A stretch of 64,000 nucleotides of DNA from Salinicola halimionae (GCF_003206065.1 NZ_PZJQ01000004.1:1213965-1277964); one strand, 5' to 3'. Shown: positions 38,481-48,274, counted from the first letter of the stretch. Made by a program: numbers and translations. The notes: generated by a model from the sequence alone, not told the origin.

Positions 38481-39086
38481 ATGAATACGATGCCCCATTT
38501 CGCTTCCCGGTTCGAGTTGCCCGCGCTTCCCTTCGAGCGACATTCGCTGGAACCCGAGGTCTCCCGGGCACAGATCGACCTGCTTTACAGTCACCATCAT
38601 CGACGTCACATCGACGAGCTCAATGCGCAACTGGCTTCCGACGACGGGCGCTCACTGGCTGCGCTGGCAAAAGCCGAGGAAGCTGACGTGCGTGACTCGG
38701 CGCAGGAAGCCTGGAACCTGGTGTTCTTCTGGCATGGACTGAGCGCGCGAAGCGTGGAGATGCCGGAAAGGCTCGCCCGACGAATCGAGGCGGCCTTCGG
38801 TGGGATCGGCGGACTGCAGTGCCTATGGCGCGCACGGATCCAGGAAACCACCGCCGGATGGTGCTGGCTGGTGCTCGATTCCCGGAGCGGTCTGCGTCTG
38901 GCAACCTCGTCACCTGCCGAGTTACCGGATGATGTGACCCCGCTGCTGGGCATTGCCCTGGCCGACGAGGCCTATCGAATCGATCATCGACACGACCGTG
39001 GCGAGTATTTCGATGCGCTGTGGCCCCACCTGAACTGGGAGTATGCGCAACTCAACAGCGAGGTGGCGAGTCGAGCGCCGGTCTAG
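38481..39086 (+). CDS. Superoxide-dismutase-fold protein lacking all four metal ligands
   Basis: A 201-residue homologue of Fe/Mn superoxide dismutase along its whole length: FELPALPF start, GWCWLVLDSRSG, TPLL, IDHRHDRGEYFDALW and LNWEY end. The four metal ligands of E. coli SodB (His26, His73, Asp156, His160) align with Leu35, Leu80, Ala159 and Glu163. The gateway Tyr34 aligns with His43, and the WEHA motif reads ADEA. It should therefore not bind the catalytic metal. The reading frame is intact, so it is a probable pseudoenzyme rather than a decayed gene. It has no clear ribosome site; an alternative ATG is at 38490. Confidence 0.82.
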   Translation: MNTMPHFASRFELPALPFERHSLEPEVSRAQIDLLYSHHHRRHIDELNAQLASDDGRSLAALAKAEEADVRDSAQEAWNLVFFWHGLSARSVEMPERLARRIEAAFGGIGGLQCLWRARIQETTAGWCWLVLDSRSGLRLATSSPAELPDDVTPLLGIALADEAYRIDHRHDRGEYFDALWPHLNWEYAQLNSEVASRAPV

Positions 39087-39102
39087 CGTGACCGGCGCTC
39101 GA
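39071..39102. terminator. Strong hairpin between the SOD-like gene and the ugd homologue
   Basis: Perfect 13-bp arms TCGAGCGCCGGTC (39071-39083) and GACCGGCGCTCGA (39090-39102) enclose a 6-base loop that contains the SOD-like stop codon. The two flanking genes converge here. No T-run is present on either strand, so it may act as an RNA-stabilising end rather than a classical terminator. Confidence 0.5.
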
Positions 39103-39148
39103 GCTACAAAGTTACCGCCGGGGTTAGAACCCGGGCCAAGGCCCGCGA

Positions 39149-40429
39149 TCAGGCCCGGCGGCCGATACCCCGATAGACGAATCCTCGAGACGCCACGTAG
39201 GCCGGATCGTAGATGTTGCGGCCGTCCAGAATCAGCGGTGTCTTGAGCGCCTGCAGCAGACGTCTCCAGTCCGGATTCCAGTAGCATTTCCACTCCGTCA
39301 CCAGCATCAGGGCATCGGCCCCTTCACAAGCGCTGTAAAAGTCTCCTTCACATAGCTCGAGCTGCGGATGATCGGGATAGTGCGCGGCCAGTGCATGCAA
39401 GGCCGCCGGGTCATGTACCTTGACCTTGACGCCCTGCGCCCACAGCGCTTCCAGCAGCGTCAGCACCGGCGCGTGATCGATACGGGCGGTTCCCGGCTTG
39501 AACGCTGCCCCCCAGATGGCCACCGTGCGACCTTCCAGTTCACCCTCGAAATGGTTCCAGAGCTTGCGGAATAGCGTTTCTTTCTTGCTCTCGTTGATGT
39601 CTAGCACATGTTCGAGCAAGTGAGATTCGCGCCCCGTCGAGTGCTGCACGTCGGCCAGACGCACGAGGTCCCGGGAGAAATTGGGCCCACCGAACCCGCA
39701 GCCGGGATAGAGATATTCGAAACCGATACGCGTATCGGCGCCCATTCCCTGACGCACGTACTCGACATCGACGGCGAGTGAGTCGGCGAGGCCAGCCAGT
39801 TCGTTCATGAAGCTGATACGCGTTGCCAGCATGCCGTTGATGGCCAGTTTGGTCAGCTCGGCGGCACGACGCGGCATCAACTGGAACACTTCATGACGTC
39901 GGTTGAAGGCACGCAGCAGTTCACGGATCTGCTGAGTTCCCCAGTCGTCCTCGCTACCCAGCAGCCAATGTGCCGGACGAGTGAAGGTTTCCCAGGCGCG
40001 GCCCTCCTCGATGCGGTCCGGCAACGCCACGGCCACCTGCGAGGAGTGCCCCAACAGCGCTTCCAGCTTCTCTGTCTGGCCCACGGGAAACGTCGAGTTG
40101 TTGACGATGATCAGCGGCGAGCTTTGTCGCCCCGGCACCGCCGCAACGTAGCTCTCGGCGGCCTCGCGTTGATCCGGCGATAGTGCCAGCCAGTGAACAT
40201 CGGCCTCAGCATCGTCGGGGACGGCATCGACGATCACCAACTGTCCCGACTCCTGGCCGGCCTGAATCTGGTCCCTGAGGCCCGGTTCACTGATCAGCCA
40301 GTCGGCATTGGCCAGGCTTTCCCAGGGAAAGTCGGCATGTGGCATCCAGGTAACCTGATGCCCGACCGAGCACAACGCGGCGGCGGCAGTCGCCGCGGCC
40401 AGTTCGCTACCATGTACGACCACCCGCAT
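39149..40429 (-). CDS. UDP-glucose 6-dehydrogenase homologue with altered active site
   Basis: A 426-residue member of the UDP-glucose/GDP-mannose dehydrogenase family, encoded 4 bases after galU. The three-domain layout is recognisable: NSTFPVGQTEK, the catalytic Lys-Asn region AELTKLAINGMLATRISF (Lys194, Asn198), and GAAFKPGTARIDHAP. The catalytic cysteine of GGxCFxRD reads GGPNFSRD, so it is Asn250, and the NAD-binding GxGYxG near the N-terminus reads GSELAA. Oxidation of UDP-glucose by the normal thiohemiacetal route would be impossible. It may have another activity or a structural role; the usual product would be UDP-glucuronate for envelope polysaccharide. Confidence 0.8.
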   Translation of the reverse strand: MRVVVHGSELAAATAAAALCSVGHQVTWMPHADFPWESLANADWLISEPGLRDQIQAGQESGQLVIVDAVPDDAEADVHWLALSPDQREAAESYVAAVPGRQSSPLIIVNNSTFPVGQTEKLEALLGHSSQVAVALPDRIEEGRAWETFTRPAHWLLGSEDDWGTQQIRELLRAFNRRHEVFQLMPRRAAELTKLAINGMLATRISFMNELAGLADSLAVDVEYVRQGMGADTRIGFEYLYPGCGFGGPNFSRDLVRLADVQHSTGRESHLLEHVLDINESKKETLFRKLWNHFEGELEGRTVAIWGAAFKPGTARIDHAPVLTLLEALWAQGVKVKVHDPAALHALAAHYPDHPQLELCEGDFYSACEGADALMLVTEWKCYWNPDWRRLLQALKTPLILDGRNIYDPAYVASRGFVYRGIGRRA

Positions 40430-40433
40430 GGGT

Positions 40434-41321
40434 CTACTCCTCAGCCGCGTATTGCTGAATCAACTGACGGAAGCCTTCGCCCAGCTTCGGATGCTTCCGC
40501 CCCAGGGCCAATGTGGCTTCGAGATAGCCCAGTTGGCTACCGCAGTCGTAGGTTTGCCCCTGCATGCGGTAGGCGGCGGCACCGCTTTGTTTGCGCAGGG
40601 TTTCCATGGCATCGGTGAGCTGAATCTCGTTGCCCGCCCCCGGCGGCGTTTCTGCCAGGATCGGGAAGATTTCGCCCGGCAGCAGGTAGCGACCGATCAC
40701 GGCCAGCGTCGACGGCGCTTCCTCGACCTTGGGTTTCTCGACCATGCCGGTCAACGGTGCGCTTTCGCCAGCAGCTGGCTCGTCACCTTCGAGCGCGACG
40801 ATGCCGTACTTGTAAGTCAGCTCCTTGGGCACGGTCTCGACCATGATCTGGGCCTTGCCGGTCTCGTCGAAGGCCTTGATCATGCCCATCAGGTCGTTGC
40901 TGGCCATGCCGTTGTCGTCGATCACGACGTCGGGCAGCAGTACCGCAAACGGGTCGTTGCCGATGACCGGACGCGCGCAGAGAATGGCATGACCGAGGCC
41001 GAGAGCCTCTGGCTGGCGTACGCTGATGATATTGACGTCATCGGGGATGATATTGCGAAGTTCCTCGAGCAGTTCATCCTTGCCCTTGGCTTCCAGCTGC
41101 GTCTCGAGCTCGAAGTGCTTGTCGAAATGGTTTTCGATAGCGCTTTTCGACGAGTGCGTGACCAGGACGATTTCCTTGATACCGGCCTTCACCGCCTCGG
41201 TGACCACGTACTGAATCACCGGTTTGTCGACGATGGTGATCATTTCCTTGGGGATCGCCTTGGAAGCGGGCAAACAACGGGTGCCGAATCCGGCGACGGG
41301 CAGTACAGCCTTGCGAATCAT
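40434..41321 (-). CDS. galU: UTP-glucose-1-phosphate uridylyltransferase GalU
   Basis: Makes UDP-glucose for cell-envelope sugars, 295 residues. The nucleotide-binding motif is AVLPVAGFGTRCLPASKAIPKEM, cited here as GFGTRCLPASKAIPKEM, followed by VVTEAVKAGI and the VEKPK and YDCGSQLGYLEA motifs. It is upstream of, and presumably co-transcribed with, the ugd homologue. ubiG is divergent across 281 bp in which I see no other gene. Confidence 0.97.
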   Translation of the reverse strand: MIRKAVLPVAGFGTRCLPASKAIPKEMITIVDKPVIQYVVTEAVKAGIKEIVLVTHSSKSAIENHFDKHFELETQLEAKGKDELLEELRNIIPDDVNIISVRQPEALGLGHAILCARPVIGNDPFAVLLPDVVIDDNGMASNDLMGMIKAFDETGKAQIMVETVPKELTYKYGIVALEGDEPAAGESAPLTGMVEKPKVEEAPSTLAVIGRYLLPGEIFPILAETPPGAGNEIQLTDAMETLRKQSGAAAYRMQGQTYDCGSQLGYLEATLALGRKHPKLGEGFRQLIQQYAAEE

Positions 41322-41602
41322 CTTTAGGTCCTTCCCTTCCTGGGTATGAAATCAACGGGCGTGGGGAGCCTGACATCGAGTCTCCTGCTAGCTTAGCGGG
41401 CGAGACGCCGAAAGCACAGTCGCACAATGGCGACAGGCCATGTCGATTATTGCCAGCCCTTTTTGCTAACTTGGCATCCAGCCTGGCTACCGTCCATAGT
41501 AGAATATCGTAAAGCCACGCACTGCTACACCGGCTCGGAGTCGCGATGACCGACTGAACCGTCCCGGCGTTGTGCCGACATTCCCGGCAAGGAAACCAGT
41601 TC

Positions 41603-42373
41603 ATGACACCATCACCTCACGACAACGCGGCGCTTCACGACAACGTCGATCAGGCCGAAATCGCCAAATTCGAGGCACTGGCCAGCCGCTGGTGGGACCG
41701 GGAAGGTGAGTTCAAGCCTCTGCATGATATCAATCCGCTACGCCTGGGTTTTATCGATTCACAGGTCTCGCTGGCCGGCAAACGCGTGATCGACGTCGGC
41801 TGCGGCGGCGGTATTCTGAGTGAAGCCATGGCGATGCGGGGCGCCGAGGTGACCGGCATCGACATGGGTGAAGCCCCACTGGCGGTTGCCAGACTCCACC
41901 AGTTGGAGAGCGGCGTGGAAGTCGACTATCGGCATGTCAGCGTGGAGGCGTTGGCGGCAGAACACGCTGGCGAATTCGATGTCGTTACCTGCCTCGAGAT
42001 GCTCGAACACGTGCCCGATCCAGGCTCCGTGATCGAAGCCTGCGCCAAGCTGGTCAAGCCCGGCGGCCACTTGTTCTTTTCGACGATCAATCGCAATCCG
42101 AAATCTTATGCCTTCGCGATCCTCGGGGCAGAGTACGTACTGGGCTTGCTGCCGCGCGGCACGCATGAATATCGCAAGTTCATTCGACCCTCCGAACTGT
42201 CCGGCTGGTGCCGTGAGCACGGTTTGCGACTACAAAATCAGACAGGACTGACCTATAACCCGGTATCGCGCCGCTATCGGCTGACTACCAATGACGTTTC
42301 GGTCAACTACATGGTGCATGTGCGTCCCGAATGGATCGGAGAAGAGCGGACCGGTACCGGCGACGACAAATGA
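41603..42373 (+). CDS. ubiG: Ubiquinone O-methyltransferase UbiG
   Basis: SAM-dependent enzyme that performs two O-methylations in ubiquinone synthesis, 256 residues. The SAM motif is [16 protein letters not shown], followed by [10 protein letters not shown] and [12 protein letters not shown]. The ATG at 41603 is behind AAGGA. The stop overlaps the next start by 4 bases, so ubiG and mupP are coupled, an order also known in Pseudomonas. Confidence 0.96.
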   Translation: MTPSPHDNAALHDNVDQAEIAKFEALASRWWDREGEFKPLHDINPLRLGFIDSQVSLAGKRVIDVGCGGGILSEAMAMRGAEVTGIDMGEAPLAVARLHQLESGVEVDYRHVSVEALAAEHAGEFDVVTCLEMLEHVPDPGSVIEACAKLVKPGGHLFFSTINRNPKSYAFAILGAEYVLGLLPRGTHEYRKFIRPSELSGWCREHGLRLQNQTGLTYNPVSRRYRLTTNDVSVNYMVHVRPEWIGEERTGTGDDK

Positions 42374-43047
42374 GCTCGACCGCCCTGCCCAAAGGCGTAC
42401 TGTTCGATCTCGATGGCACTTTGATCGACACCGCCCCCGACCTGGCGGAGGCCACCAACCGGCTGCGCGAACACTACGGTTTGAAACGACTGCCCTATGA
42501 TGTGATCAGAGCGCAGGTTTCCAATGGCGGCAACGCGCTCGTTACCCTGGCGTTGGAATGGTCGACGGATCATCCGCAGCATGCCGAGGCTCGTGACTTC
42601 CTGCTGGAGCGCTATGCGGAAGCTGTTGCCGAGAAAAGCGAAGTATTTCCGGGGTTGGAACGACTACTAGATCAATGGGAGTCTGCGGGGCATGTGTGGG
42701 GCATCGTGACCAACAAACCACGGCGTTATGCCGAACCCCTGATAGCTGCGCTGAGGCTGAAACCCGGAGTGATGTTTTGTGCGGATGATCTGCCGGTCAA
42801 GAAACCCGATCCAGCCCCTCTGCTGGCAGCCGCTCGGCATCTCGGCATCGATCCCGACGATTGCTGGTACGTGGGAGACCATCGGCGCGATATGGAAGCC
42901 GCCAATCATGCCGGTATGACGGCAATCGCCGTGCGCTATGGATACATCGCGCAAGACGATGACATCGACGCTTGGCCCGCCGCTCGTTGGTTCGATACCC
43001 CGGCGTCACTGGCGGACACCCTGTCGACGTTACTCGAGGCACGCTAG
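42370..43047 (+). CDS. mupP: HAD phosphatase, MupP/phosphoglycolate phosphatase type
   Basis: A 225-residue HAD-superfamily phosphatase with the catalytic [15 protein letters not shown], motif II TNKP, and motifs [13 protein letters not shown] and [12 protein letters not shown]. Because it directly follows ubiG and has yciK as the other neighbour, it corresponds in position to mupP, the N-acetylmuramate 6-phosphate phosphatase of the cell-wall recycling route in Pseudomonas. Gph (phosphoglycolate phosphatase) is the alternative by sequence. Confidence 0.85.
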   Translation: MSSTALPKGVLFDLDGTLIDTAPDLAEATNRLREHYGLKRLPYDVIRAQVSNGGNALVTLALEWSTDHPQHAEARDFLLERYAEAVAEKSEVFPGLERLLDQWESAGHVWGIVTNKPRRYAEPLIAALRLKPGVMFCADDLPVKKPDPAPLLAAARHLGIDPDDCWYVGDHRRDMEAANHAGMTAIAVRYGYIAQDDDIDAWPAARWFDTPASLADTLSTLLEAR

Positions 43048-43105
43048 TTCAAGTATCGAGCGATGGTGTGCGGGTTGGCGCTGCTTCCCGCTTTTCTGTC
43101 TTGGT

Positions 43106-43864
43106 TCAGTTTTTCGGCGGTTGGGCGTCAAACGCCTGGCCGCTGATGCCTCGGCTAGGTGAACCCATCAACCATAGGTAAGTCGGCATGATCTCTTCCG
43201 GAGTGCGGAGTACCTGAGGATCCTCGGCCGGATAGGCCGATTGGCGCATGGCCGTGCGGGTGGCACCAGGGTTGAGAGAATTGAAACGGATGGAGGCGTT
43301 TTGATGCTCATCGGCCAGAATCTGCATCAACCCTTCGGTTGCAAACTTCGAGGCCGAGTAAGCCCCCCAATTGGCGCGCCCTCGGCGACCGACACTGGAC
43401 GAAGTGAAGACGACGGAGGCGTCTTGCGAGCGTCCCAGCAAAGGTAGCAGCGCCTGAGTCAATCCCAGCGTCGCGGTGAAGTTGACTTGCATCACCTTGG
43501 CCCAGAGCTCCGGGTCGTAATCTTCGACCGTGACGCGGTCGCCTAGAATACCGGCATTGTGAAGCAGCCCATCCAGTTGGCCGAACTCCTTCTCCAGCTT
43601 GGCGGCGACAGCCAGGTAGTCCTGAGAGGTCGCGCTCTCGAGATTGAGCGGGAAAATCGCTGGCTGCGGTGCCCCGATCGCCTCGATGGCGTCATACACC
43701 ACTTCGAGACGACTGACGCTGCGACCCAACAAAATCACCGTGGCGCCGTGGCGAGCGTAACTCATGGCCGCAGCGCGACCGATGCCCTTGCTGGCACCGG
43801 ACACCAGAACGATATTTCCGTCGAGTAGCCCGGCGAGTGCCCGATAGTCGATATGGCAGGTCAT
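43106..43864 (-). CDS. yciK: YciK-family short-chain dehydrogenase
   Basis: A 252-residue SDR oxidoreductase. The cofactor motif is VSGASKGIGRAAA, with NAG in LLHNAGILG, catalytic Ser in FTSSSVGRRGR and YSASK. C-terminal GISGQAFDAQPPKN is seen in YciK proteins. It converges with mupP here; in Pseudomonas the two are usually on the same strand. The physiological substrate is unknown. Confidence 0.9.
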   Translation of the reverse strand: MTCHIDYRALAGLLDGNIVLVSGASKGIGRAAAMSYARHGATVILLGRSVSRLEVVYDAIEAIGAPQPAIFPLNLESATSQDYLAVAAKLEKEFGQLDGLLHNAGILGDRVTVEDYDPELWAKVMQVNFTATLGLTQALLPLLGRSQDASVVFTSSSVGRRGRANWGAYSASKFATEGLMQILADEHQNASIRFNSLNPGATRTAMRQSAYPAEDPQVLRTPEEIMPTYLWLMGSPSRGISGQAFDAQPPKN

Positions 43865-43912
43865 GCTGATGTCCTGATCCAGGAAGTCGATAAGTCTAGA
43901 GACTGATTTCGA

Positions 43913-44773
43913 TCAGCCACCCATTTGATTGAGAAAGTCGCTCGCCATCTGGGCCGCGTTGCTATCGGGATAGTCGTCGCGGGCCTGCTGCAGCAGCTGG
44001 CGGCTACCAGCGGTATCGCCCTGACGCGCTTTCAATAGACCTAACTTGTATAGCGCATCCGGAACTTTATTGCTCTGCGGATAGTCGCTAATGACGGTTT
44101 CGAATGCCTTTGCAGCCTGTTCGAGTTGCGATTGCGCAGAATAAAGCTCGCCTAGCCAGTAGTGAGCATTGGGCACCAGGCTGGATTGCGGGTAATTACT
44201 GATGAAACTTTGAAATGCGGTGATAGCCGAGTCAAACTGGCGTGACTGAACCTGTTGAAACGCTGCCTGGTAAGCATCACGGCCATCCTGACCATCAGCG
44301 CCGCTTTGACCACCGCGGTCGCTGGCACCGGACTGCGATGAATTCCTGGCATCGCTTGCGGTAGAGCCGCCGTCGGAGGTGCCGGTGTCCCTTGCTACAT
44401 CGTTGGCGGTACCGCTATCGATGCTGGCACCATCCAGATCGCCACCGGAATTGCCGGTGCTTCCCGCCCCCATCCCACCGCCTGATATGCGGTCATCAAG
44501 GTCCAGGTACTGTTGTTGGGTCTGCTGCTTGACCTGGTCCAACTGGTAACGCAGCTCTTCGACCTGGCCGCGAAGCTGTTGGATCTGCTGTTGATTATCT
44601 TGCAGCTGATTGAGGATCGTCAGCGTTCCCCCGCCGCCTTGGCGAGCTTCTGTCTGACTGTAGAAGCCATTCGACTGACCGGTAAGGTCATCGACGGCCG
44701 GTTGCTGAGCCCATACGGACAGCGGGAGCACCAGGGCTCCCGCGCCGCACAGTCTTTTCAGACCGTGTTTCAT
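43913..44773 (-). CDS. cpoB: Cell division coordinator CpoB (YbgF)
   Basis: Periplasmic TolA-binding protein that links outer-membrane constriction to septal peptidoglycan synthesis. It has 286 residues with a signal peptide ending near 22 (SVWAQ), a trimerising coiled coil (about 50-95, Gln-rich), a long Gly/Ser/Asp linker (about 96-165) and C-terminal TPR repeats (SFISNYPQSSLVPNAHYWLGE, shown in part as NYPQSSLVPNAHYWLGE). It is last in tolQRAB-pal-cpoB. Confidence 0.94.
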   Translation of the reverse strand: MKHGLKRLCGAGALVLPLSVWAQQPAVDDLTGQSNGFYSQTEARQGGGGTLTILNQLQDNQQQIQQLRGQVEELRYQLDQVKQQTQQQYLDLDDRISGGGMGAGSTGNSGGDLDGASIDSGTANDVARDTGTSDGGSTASDARNSSQSGASDRGGQSGADGQDGRDAYQAAFQQVQSRQFDSAITAFQSFISNYPQSSLVPNAHYWLGELYSAQSQLEQAAKAFETVISDYPQSNKVPDALYKLGLLKARQGDTAGSRQLLQQARDDYPDSNAAQMASDFLNQMGG

Positions 44774-44791
44774 GCTTTTCTCCGTCGGTGC

Positions 44792-45304
44792 TTAGTATGA
44801 AAATACGACGCGACGGTTCTTGGCGTAAGCTTCTTCAGTGTGGCCCTGAATTGCCGGACGCTCTTCACCGTAGCTGACGATCTGGATCTGAGACGGAGAT
44901 ACACCCTGAACGGTCAGGTACTGTTCGACCGCCTGCGCACGACGCTCGCCGAGACCCAGGTTGTATTCGCGAGTACCGCGCTCGTCTGCATAACCCTGCA
45001 GTGTCACGTTGGTGCTCGAGTTGGCCATCAGGTACTGAGCGTGACCGCGCAGGACGGATTCGAATTCAGGACGAATTTCTTCACTGTCGAATGCGAAATA
45101 GATGGTGTCGACGTTAGGCTTCTGATCATTGGCGCCCATCTGGGAGCCTGAAGATCCTTGACCTGTCGTCATGCCCTGGCCGGACGTGCCGCCGGCGGTG
45201 CCATTCATGTCCCCTTCCTGGGTACCGCCACTGCTGGAACAACCAGCCACTACCGCTAGCGACAGCGCGACTGCTAATGTCTTCGCGTAGGTCTTCATTT
45301 GCAT
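44792..45304 (-). CDS. pal: Peptidoglycan-associated lipoprotein Pal
   Basis: Outer-membrane lipoprotein that binds peptidoglycan and TolB, 170 residues from the ATG at 45304, six bases after AAGGAG. The lipobox is VVAGC. The linker is Gly/Thr/Gln-rich and longer than in E. coli. The OmpA-type domain carries VTLQGYADERGTREYNLGLG and the peptidoglycan-binding ERRAQAVEQYL. Confidence 0.96.
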   Translation of the reverse strand: MQMKTYAKTLAVALSLAVVAGCSSSGGTQEGDMNGTAGGTSGQGMTTGQGSSGSQMGANDQKPNVDTIYFAFDSEEIRPEFESVLRGHAQYLMANSSTNVTLQGYADERGTREYNLGLGERRAQAVEQYLTVQGVSPSQIQIVSYGEERPAIQGHTEEAYAKNRRVVFSY

Positions 45305-45351
45305 TGTCATCTCCTTGCTCGGATGTCGAATGACACACTGACTGTAGTCGT

Positions 45352-46677
45352 TTAGTTTAAAAACGGCGACCACGCGGGTTCGCGTACGTCACCCTGCGCC
45401 GAAGGTAGTCGGAAGGACGCACGTCCATCCGAAGAAACTGCCCCCAACACACCTTGCGCCCCTTGCTGGGTAGCGAAGATTACCATGGTGCCATTCGGTG
45501 CGACACTGGGCGATTCGTCCCAACGTGAATCCGTCAGGACGGTGACACGACTGGTGTCCATATCCTGCTTCGCCACGTGATAACCGCTGTCGTCACGGGT
45601 CACCATGAAAAGAAATTTGCCATCGGGTGAAAAGCGCCCGTCAGAGTTGTAACTACCGGTAAAGGTTACGCGATCGGCTTGTCCGCCGTTGGCCGACATG
45701 CGGTAAAGCTGCGGTGCGCCGCTACGATCGGACGTGAAAATCAGGGACTGACCGTCAGGTGCCCAGTCTGGCTCCGTCTCGATAGCGCGGTTGTTGGTCA
45801 GGCGGGTCAGTTGACGCGATGCTAGATTCATCACGTAAATTTCGGGCTGACCGTCCTTGGACAGCGACATCGCCAACTTGCGACCGTCCGGGGACCAGGC
45901 TGGTGCACCATTGATCCCGCGAAATGAAGTCAACCTTACGCGTTCGCCCGATGAGGCGTTTTGAACGTAGATGGCGGAATTGCCGGATTCAAACGAGACA
46001 TAGGCGATCTTCTTGCCGTCTGGCGACCAGGCCGGCGACAGGATCGGGTCATCGGAAGAAAGAATCTGCTGGCCATTGTAGCCGTCGGCGTCGGCGACAT
46101 GGAGCGCGTAGCGACTATTGTCTCCGGCACCGCTGGCCGAAACGTAAGCGATTCGGGTCGAGAACGCGCCACGAATACCGGTAATCGCCTCGAAAATCTG
46201 ATCACTGATGTAGTGAGCGCTGGCCCGTAAATTGCCATCGGAGGACGTCACGGTTTCCCCGAGCATGCGCTTACCGCCAAGGATATCCATCAGTTCGTAC
46301 TGGATACGATATTGACCACCCTGCGGTTCGATCTTGCCGACCACTAGGTAGCGTGCATCGACACGCTTCCAGTCATCGTAGAAAACATCCTTGCTGCTGC
46401 TCGGCAACGAGACGAGCGAGCTGCGGCTCAGTGGCGAAAATTGACCGCTGTGTTCCAGGTCATCGCTGACGATCTGCGCCACATCCTGCGGTAGCCCGCC
46501 CTGGCCGCTGAATTCGAACGGCACGACGGCAATCGGCGTTGCCTGATCACTGCCTCGAGTGATCTCGATGGTGAGGTTCTGCGCCTGAGCGGTCGTTGCC
46601 ACACAGGTCAGTGCTATCAACGACACCAGCCAACCTGTGGCCAGATTTTTCCATCCTTGAGACATCCATCGTTTCAT
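45352..46677 (-). CDS. tolB: Tol-Pal system beta-propeller protein TolB
   Basis: Periplasmic protein that couples TolA to Pal. It has 441 residues, a signal peptide ending near 33 (TTAQAQ) and a six-bladed propeller with repeated SPDG motifs ([33 protein letters not shown]). The ATG overlaps the tolA stop by one base; a GTG one codon upstream is also possible. Confidence 0.96.
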   Translation of the reverse strand: MKRWMSQGWKNLATGWLVSLIALTCVATTAQAQNLTIEITRGSDQATPIAVVPFEFSGQGGLPQDVAQIVSDDLEHSGQFSPLSRSSLVSLPSSSKDVFYDDWKRVDARYLVVGKIEPQGGQYRIQYELMDILGGKRMLGETVTSSDGNLRASAHYISDQIFEAITGIRGAFSTRIAYVSASGAGDNSRYALHVADADGYNGQQILSSDDPILSPAWSPDGKKIAYVSFESGNSAIYVQNASSGERVRLTSFRGINGAPAWSPDGRKLAMSLSKDGQPEIYVMNLASRQLTRLTNNRAIETEPDWAPDGQSLIFTSDRSGAPQLYRMSANGGQADRVTFTGSYNSDGRFSPDGKFLFMVTRDDSGYHVAKQDMDTSRVTVLTDSRWDESPSVAPNGTMVIFATQQGAQGVLGAVSSDGRASFRLPSAQGDVREPAWSPFLN

Positions 46678-47810
46678 CACTGTACATCCCCGGGGGTGAA
46701 TTTAAGATTGAAGTCACGGAACCGACGCTGTAGCCCAGCATCCAGCTGCTGCAGTTCACGGAACGGTGCCGCGGCTTCAACGGCCTGCGTCGCCGATCGA
46801 TCGAAACTGGGGTTGCCACTACTGCGCGTGACGCTGGCTGCCAGCAATTCACCGGACGGCCCCAGCCTTACGCGGACCTGTGCTACCAAACCACCGTCCA
46901 CGTTGGCCGGTAAGTGCCAGCGATCCTCGACGGCACGCTTGACCAGATTGATGAAGCTATTCGAGGCCTGGTCGGACTGTTTGGCATTGGCGATTCGCTC
47001 CTGTTCACTGGAAATCGAGTCGCTCAGAGCGTCGGCCGCGGCCTTCTTTGCAGCAGCCTCAGCAGCTTTCTTCTTCTCGGCAGCTTCTGCTTTGCGTTTC
47101 TTTTCTGCCTCGGCTTTCTTCTTCTCGACTTCTGCCGCCTTCTGCTTTTCCGCTTCGGCCTTCTTCTTCTCGGCCTCCGCTTGGCGTTTCTTTTCGGCTT
47201 CCGCCGCCTTCTGCTTTTCTGCTTCGGCCTTTTTCTTCTCGGCTTCCGCCTGGCGTTGTTTTTCGGCTGCTGCCGCTTTCTGCTTTTCTGCTTCGGCCTT
47301 TTTCTTCTCGGCCTCTTCAGCCTTCCGCTTTTCTGCGGCGACCTGCTGTTTTTTCGCTTCCGCCTGACGCTGGGACTCGGCGGCCTGCTGCTGCTTTTCA
47401 GCTTCGGCACGTGAGGCGGCTGCTTCTTCCGCCGCCTGCTGGCGACGATCGGATTCGGCCTCGGCCTGCTCGGCAGCCGCTTGACGCTCCGCTTCCTGCG
47501 CTTGGGCCTGTTCCTGAGCCTGCTGTTCGGATGCTCGCTGCGCTTCTTCCTGCGACTGCTGTTCGGCCGCCTGCTGAGCCGCGTCTTCTGCCTGTTGCTG
47601 GGCAGCCCGCGCCCGCGCTTCCTTGGCGTACTGGGCCTGATCCGTTGCGGTAACGTCACTGACCAGCGTCGCCTGTACGACAGACGACGAACTAGGCGTC
47701 GGCTCGCTCTCCGGCAGGCGCAGCATCGTCATCAACAACGCCACGATGTGAACGACAATTGCCAGAACGACGGGCAGGCCGTAACCGACACGGCGGTTTC
47801 GCTTCGCCAT
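46677..47810 (-). CDS. tolA: Tol-Pal system protein TolA
   Basis: Inner-membrane protein that spans the periplasm, 377 residues. It has a single N-terminal helix (about 11-31), a long Ala/Glu/Lys/Gln helical domain (about 55-260) and the C-terminal TolA III domain (about 275-377, [12 protein letters not shown]). Between residues 169 and 230 the helix contains two and a half near-identical 23-residue units beginning [12 protein letters not shown], visible in DNA at 47124-47306. Confidence 0.95.
   Translation of the reverse strand: MAKRNRRVGYGLPVVLAIVVHIVALLMTMLRLPESEPTPSSSSVVQATLVSDVTATDQAQYAKEARARAAQQQAEDAAQQAAEQQSQEEAQRASEQQAQEQAQAQEAERQAAAEQAEAESDRRQQAAEEAAASRAEAEKQQQAAESQRQAEAKKQQVAAEKRKAEEAEKKKAEAEKQKAAAAEKQRQAEAEKKKAEAEKQKAAEAEKKRQAEAEKKKAEAEKQKAAEVEKKKAEAEKKRKAEAAEKKKAAEAAAKKAAADALSDSISSEQERIANAKQSDQASNSFINLVKRAVEDRWHLPANVDGGLVAQVRVRLGPSGELLAASVTRSSGNPSFDRSATQAVEAAAPFRELQQLDAGLQRRFRDFNLKFTPGDVQ
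47124..47306 (-). repeat. Internal 69-bp repeats in tolA
   Basis: Codons 169-191, 192-214 and part of 215-229 repeat the same 23-residue unit ([12 protein letters not shown] followed by EKxRQAEAE). Repeat number may vary between strains and would change the reach of TolA across the periplasm. Confidence 0.75.
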
Positions 47811-47819
47811 GCTGACTCC

Positions 47820-48260
47820 TTACCCGTTATCGCCATGGGGCGGTTCGGAAATCAATCCGACATTCGCCACACCGGCCATCTGCAGCGTACTCATCAGCGT
47901 CACGACCTGGCCGTACGAGGCATTCTGGTCGCCGCGCACCATGACGGGAGTATTGGGCTTGCGCTCGAGAATGGCCACGACCTGATCGCCCACGGTCTGC
48001 AGCGTTACCGGCTTGTCTTCTTCGCCCAATGAAATGTAGTACTCACCCTGGCTATCGACCGACACGATGATCGGCTCCTGCTCATCGGTGTCGATAGGCT
48101 CCGACGTGACCTGAGGTAGATCGACCTTCACGCCCTGGGTCAGCATCGGCGCGGTGATCATGAAGATCACCAGCAGGACCAGCATGACATCGATGAACGG
48201 AACGACGTTGATCTCGCCCATTGGCTTGCGCCGTTGCCGGCGGCTATAGGGTCCACTCAT
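47820..48260 (-). CDS. tolR: Tol-Pal system protein TolR
   Basis: ExbD-family inner-membrane protein that forms the ion channel with TolQ, 146 residues. The single helix contains the essential Asp in NVVPFIDVMLVLLVIFMIT, cited in part as PFIDVMLVLL, and a periplasmic domain follows. It lies 14 bases after tolQ and 9 before tolA. Confidence 0.96.
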   Translation of the reverse strand: MSGPYSRRQRRKPMGEINVVPFIDVMLVLLVIFMITAPMLTQGVKVDLPQVTSEPIDTDEQEPIIVSVDSQGEYYISLGEEDKPVTLQTVGDQVVAILERKPNTPVMVRGDQNASYGQVVTLMSTLQMAGVANVGLISEPPHGDNG

Positions 48261-48274
48261 GTTGAACCTCCGCC

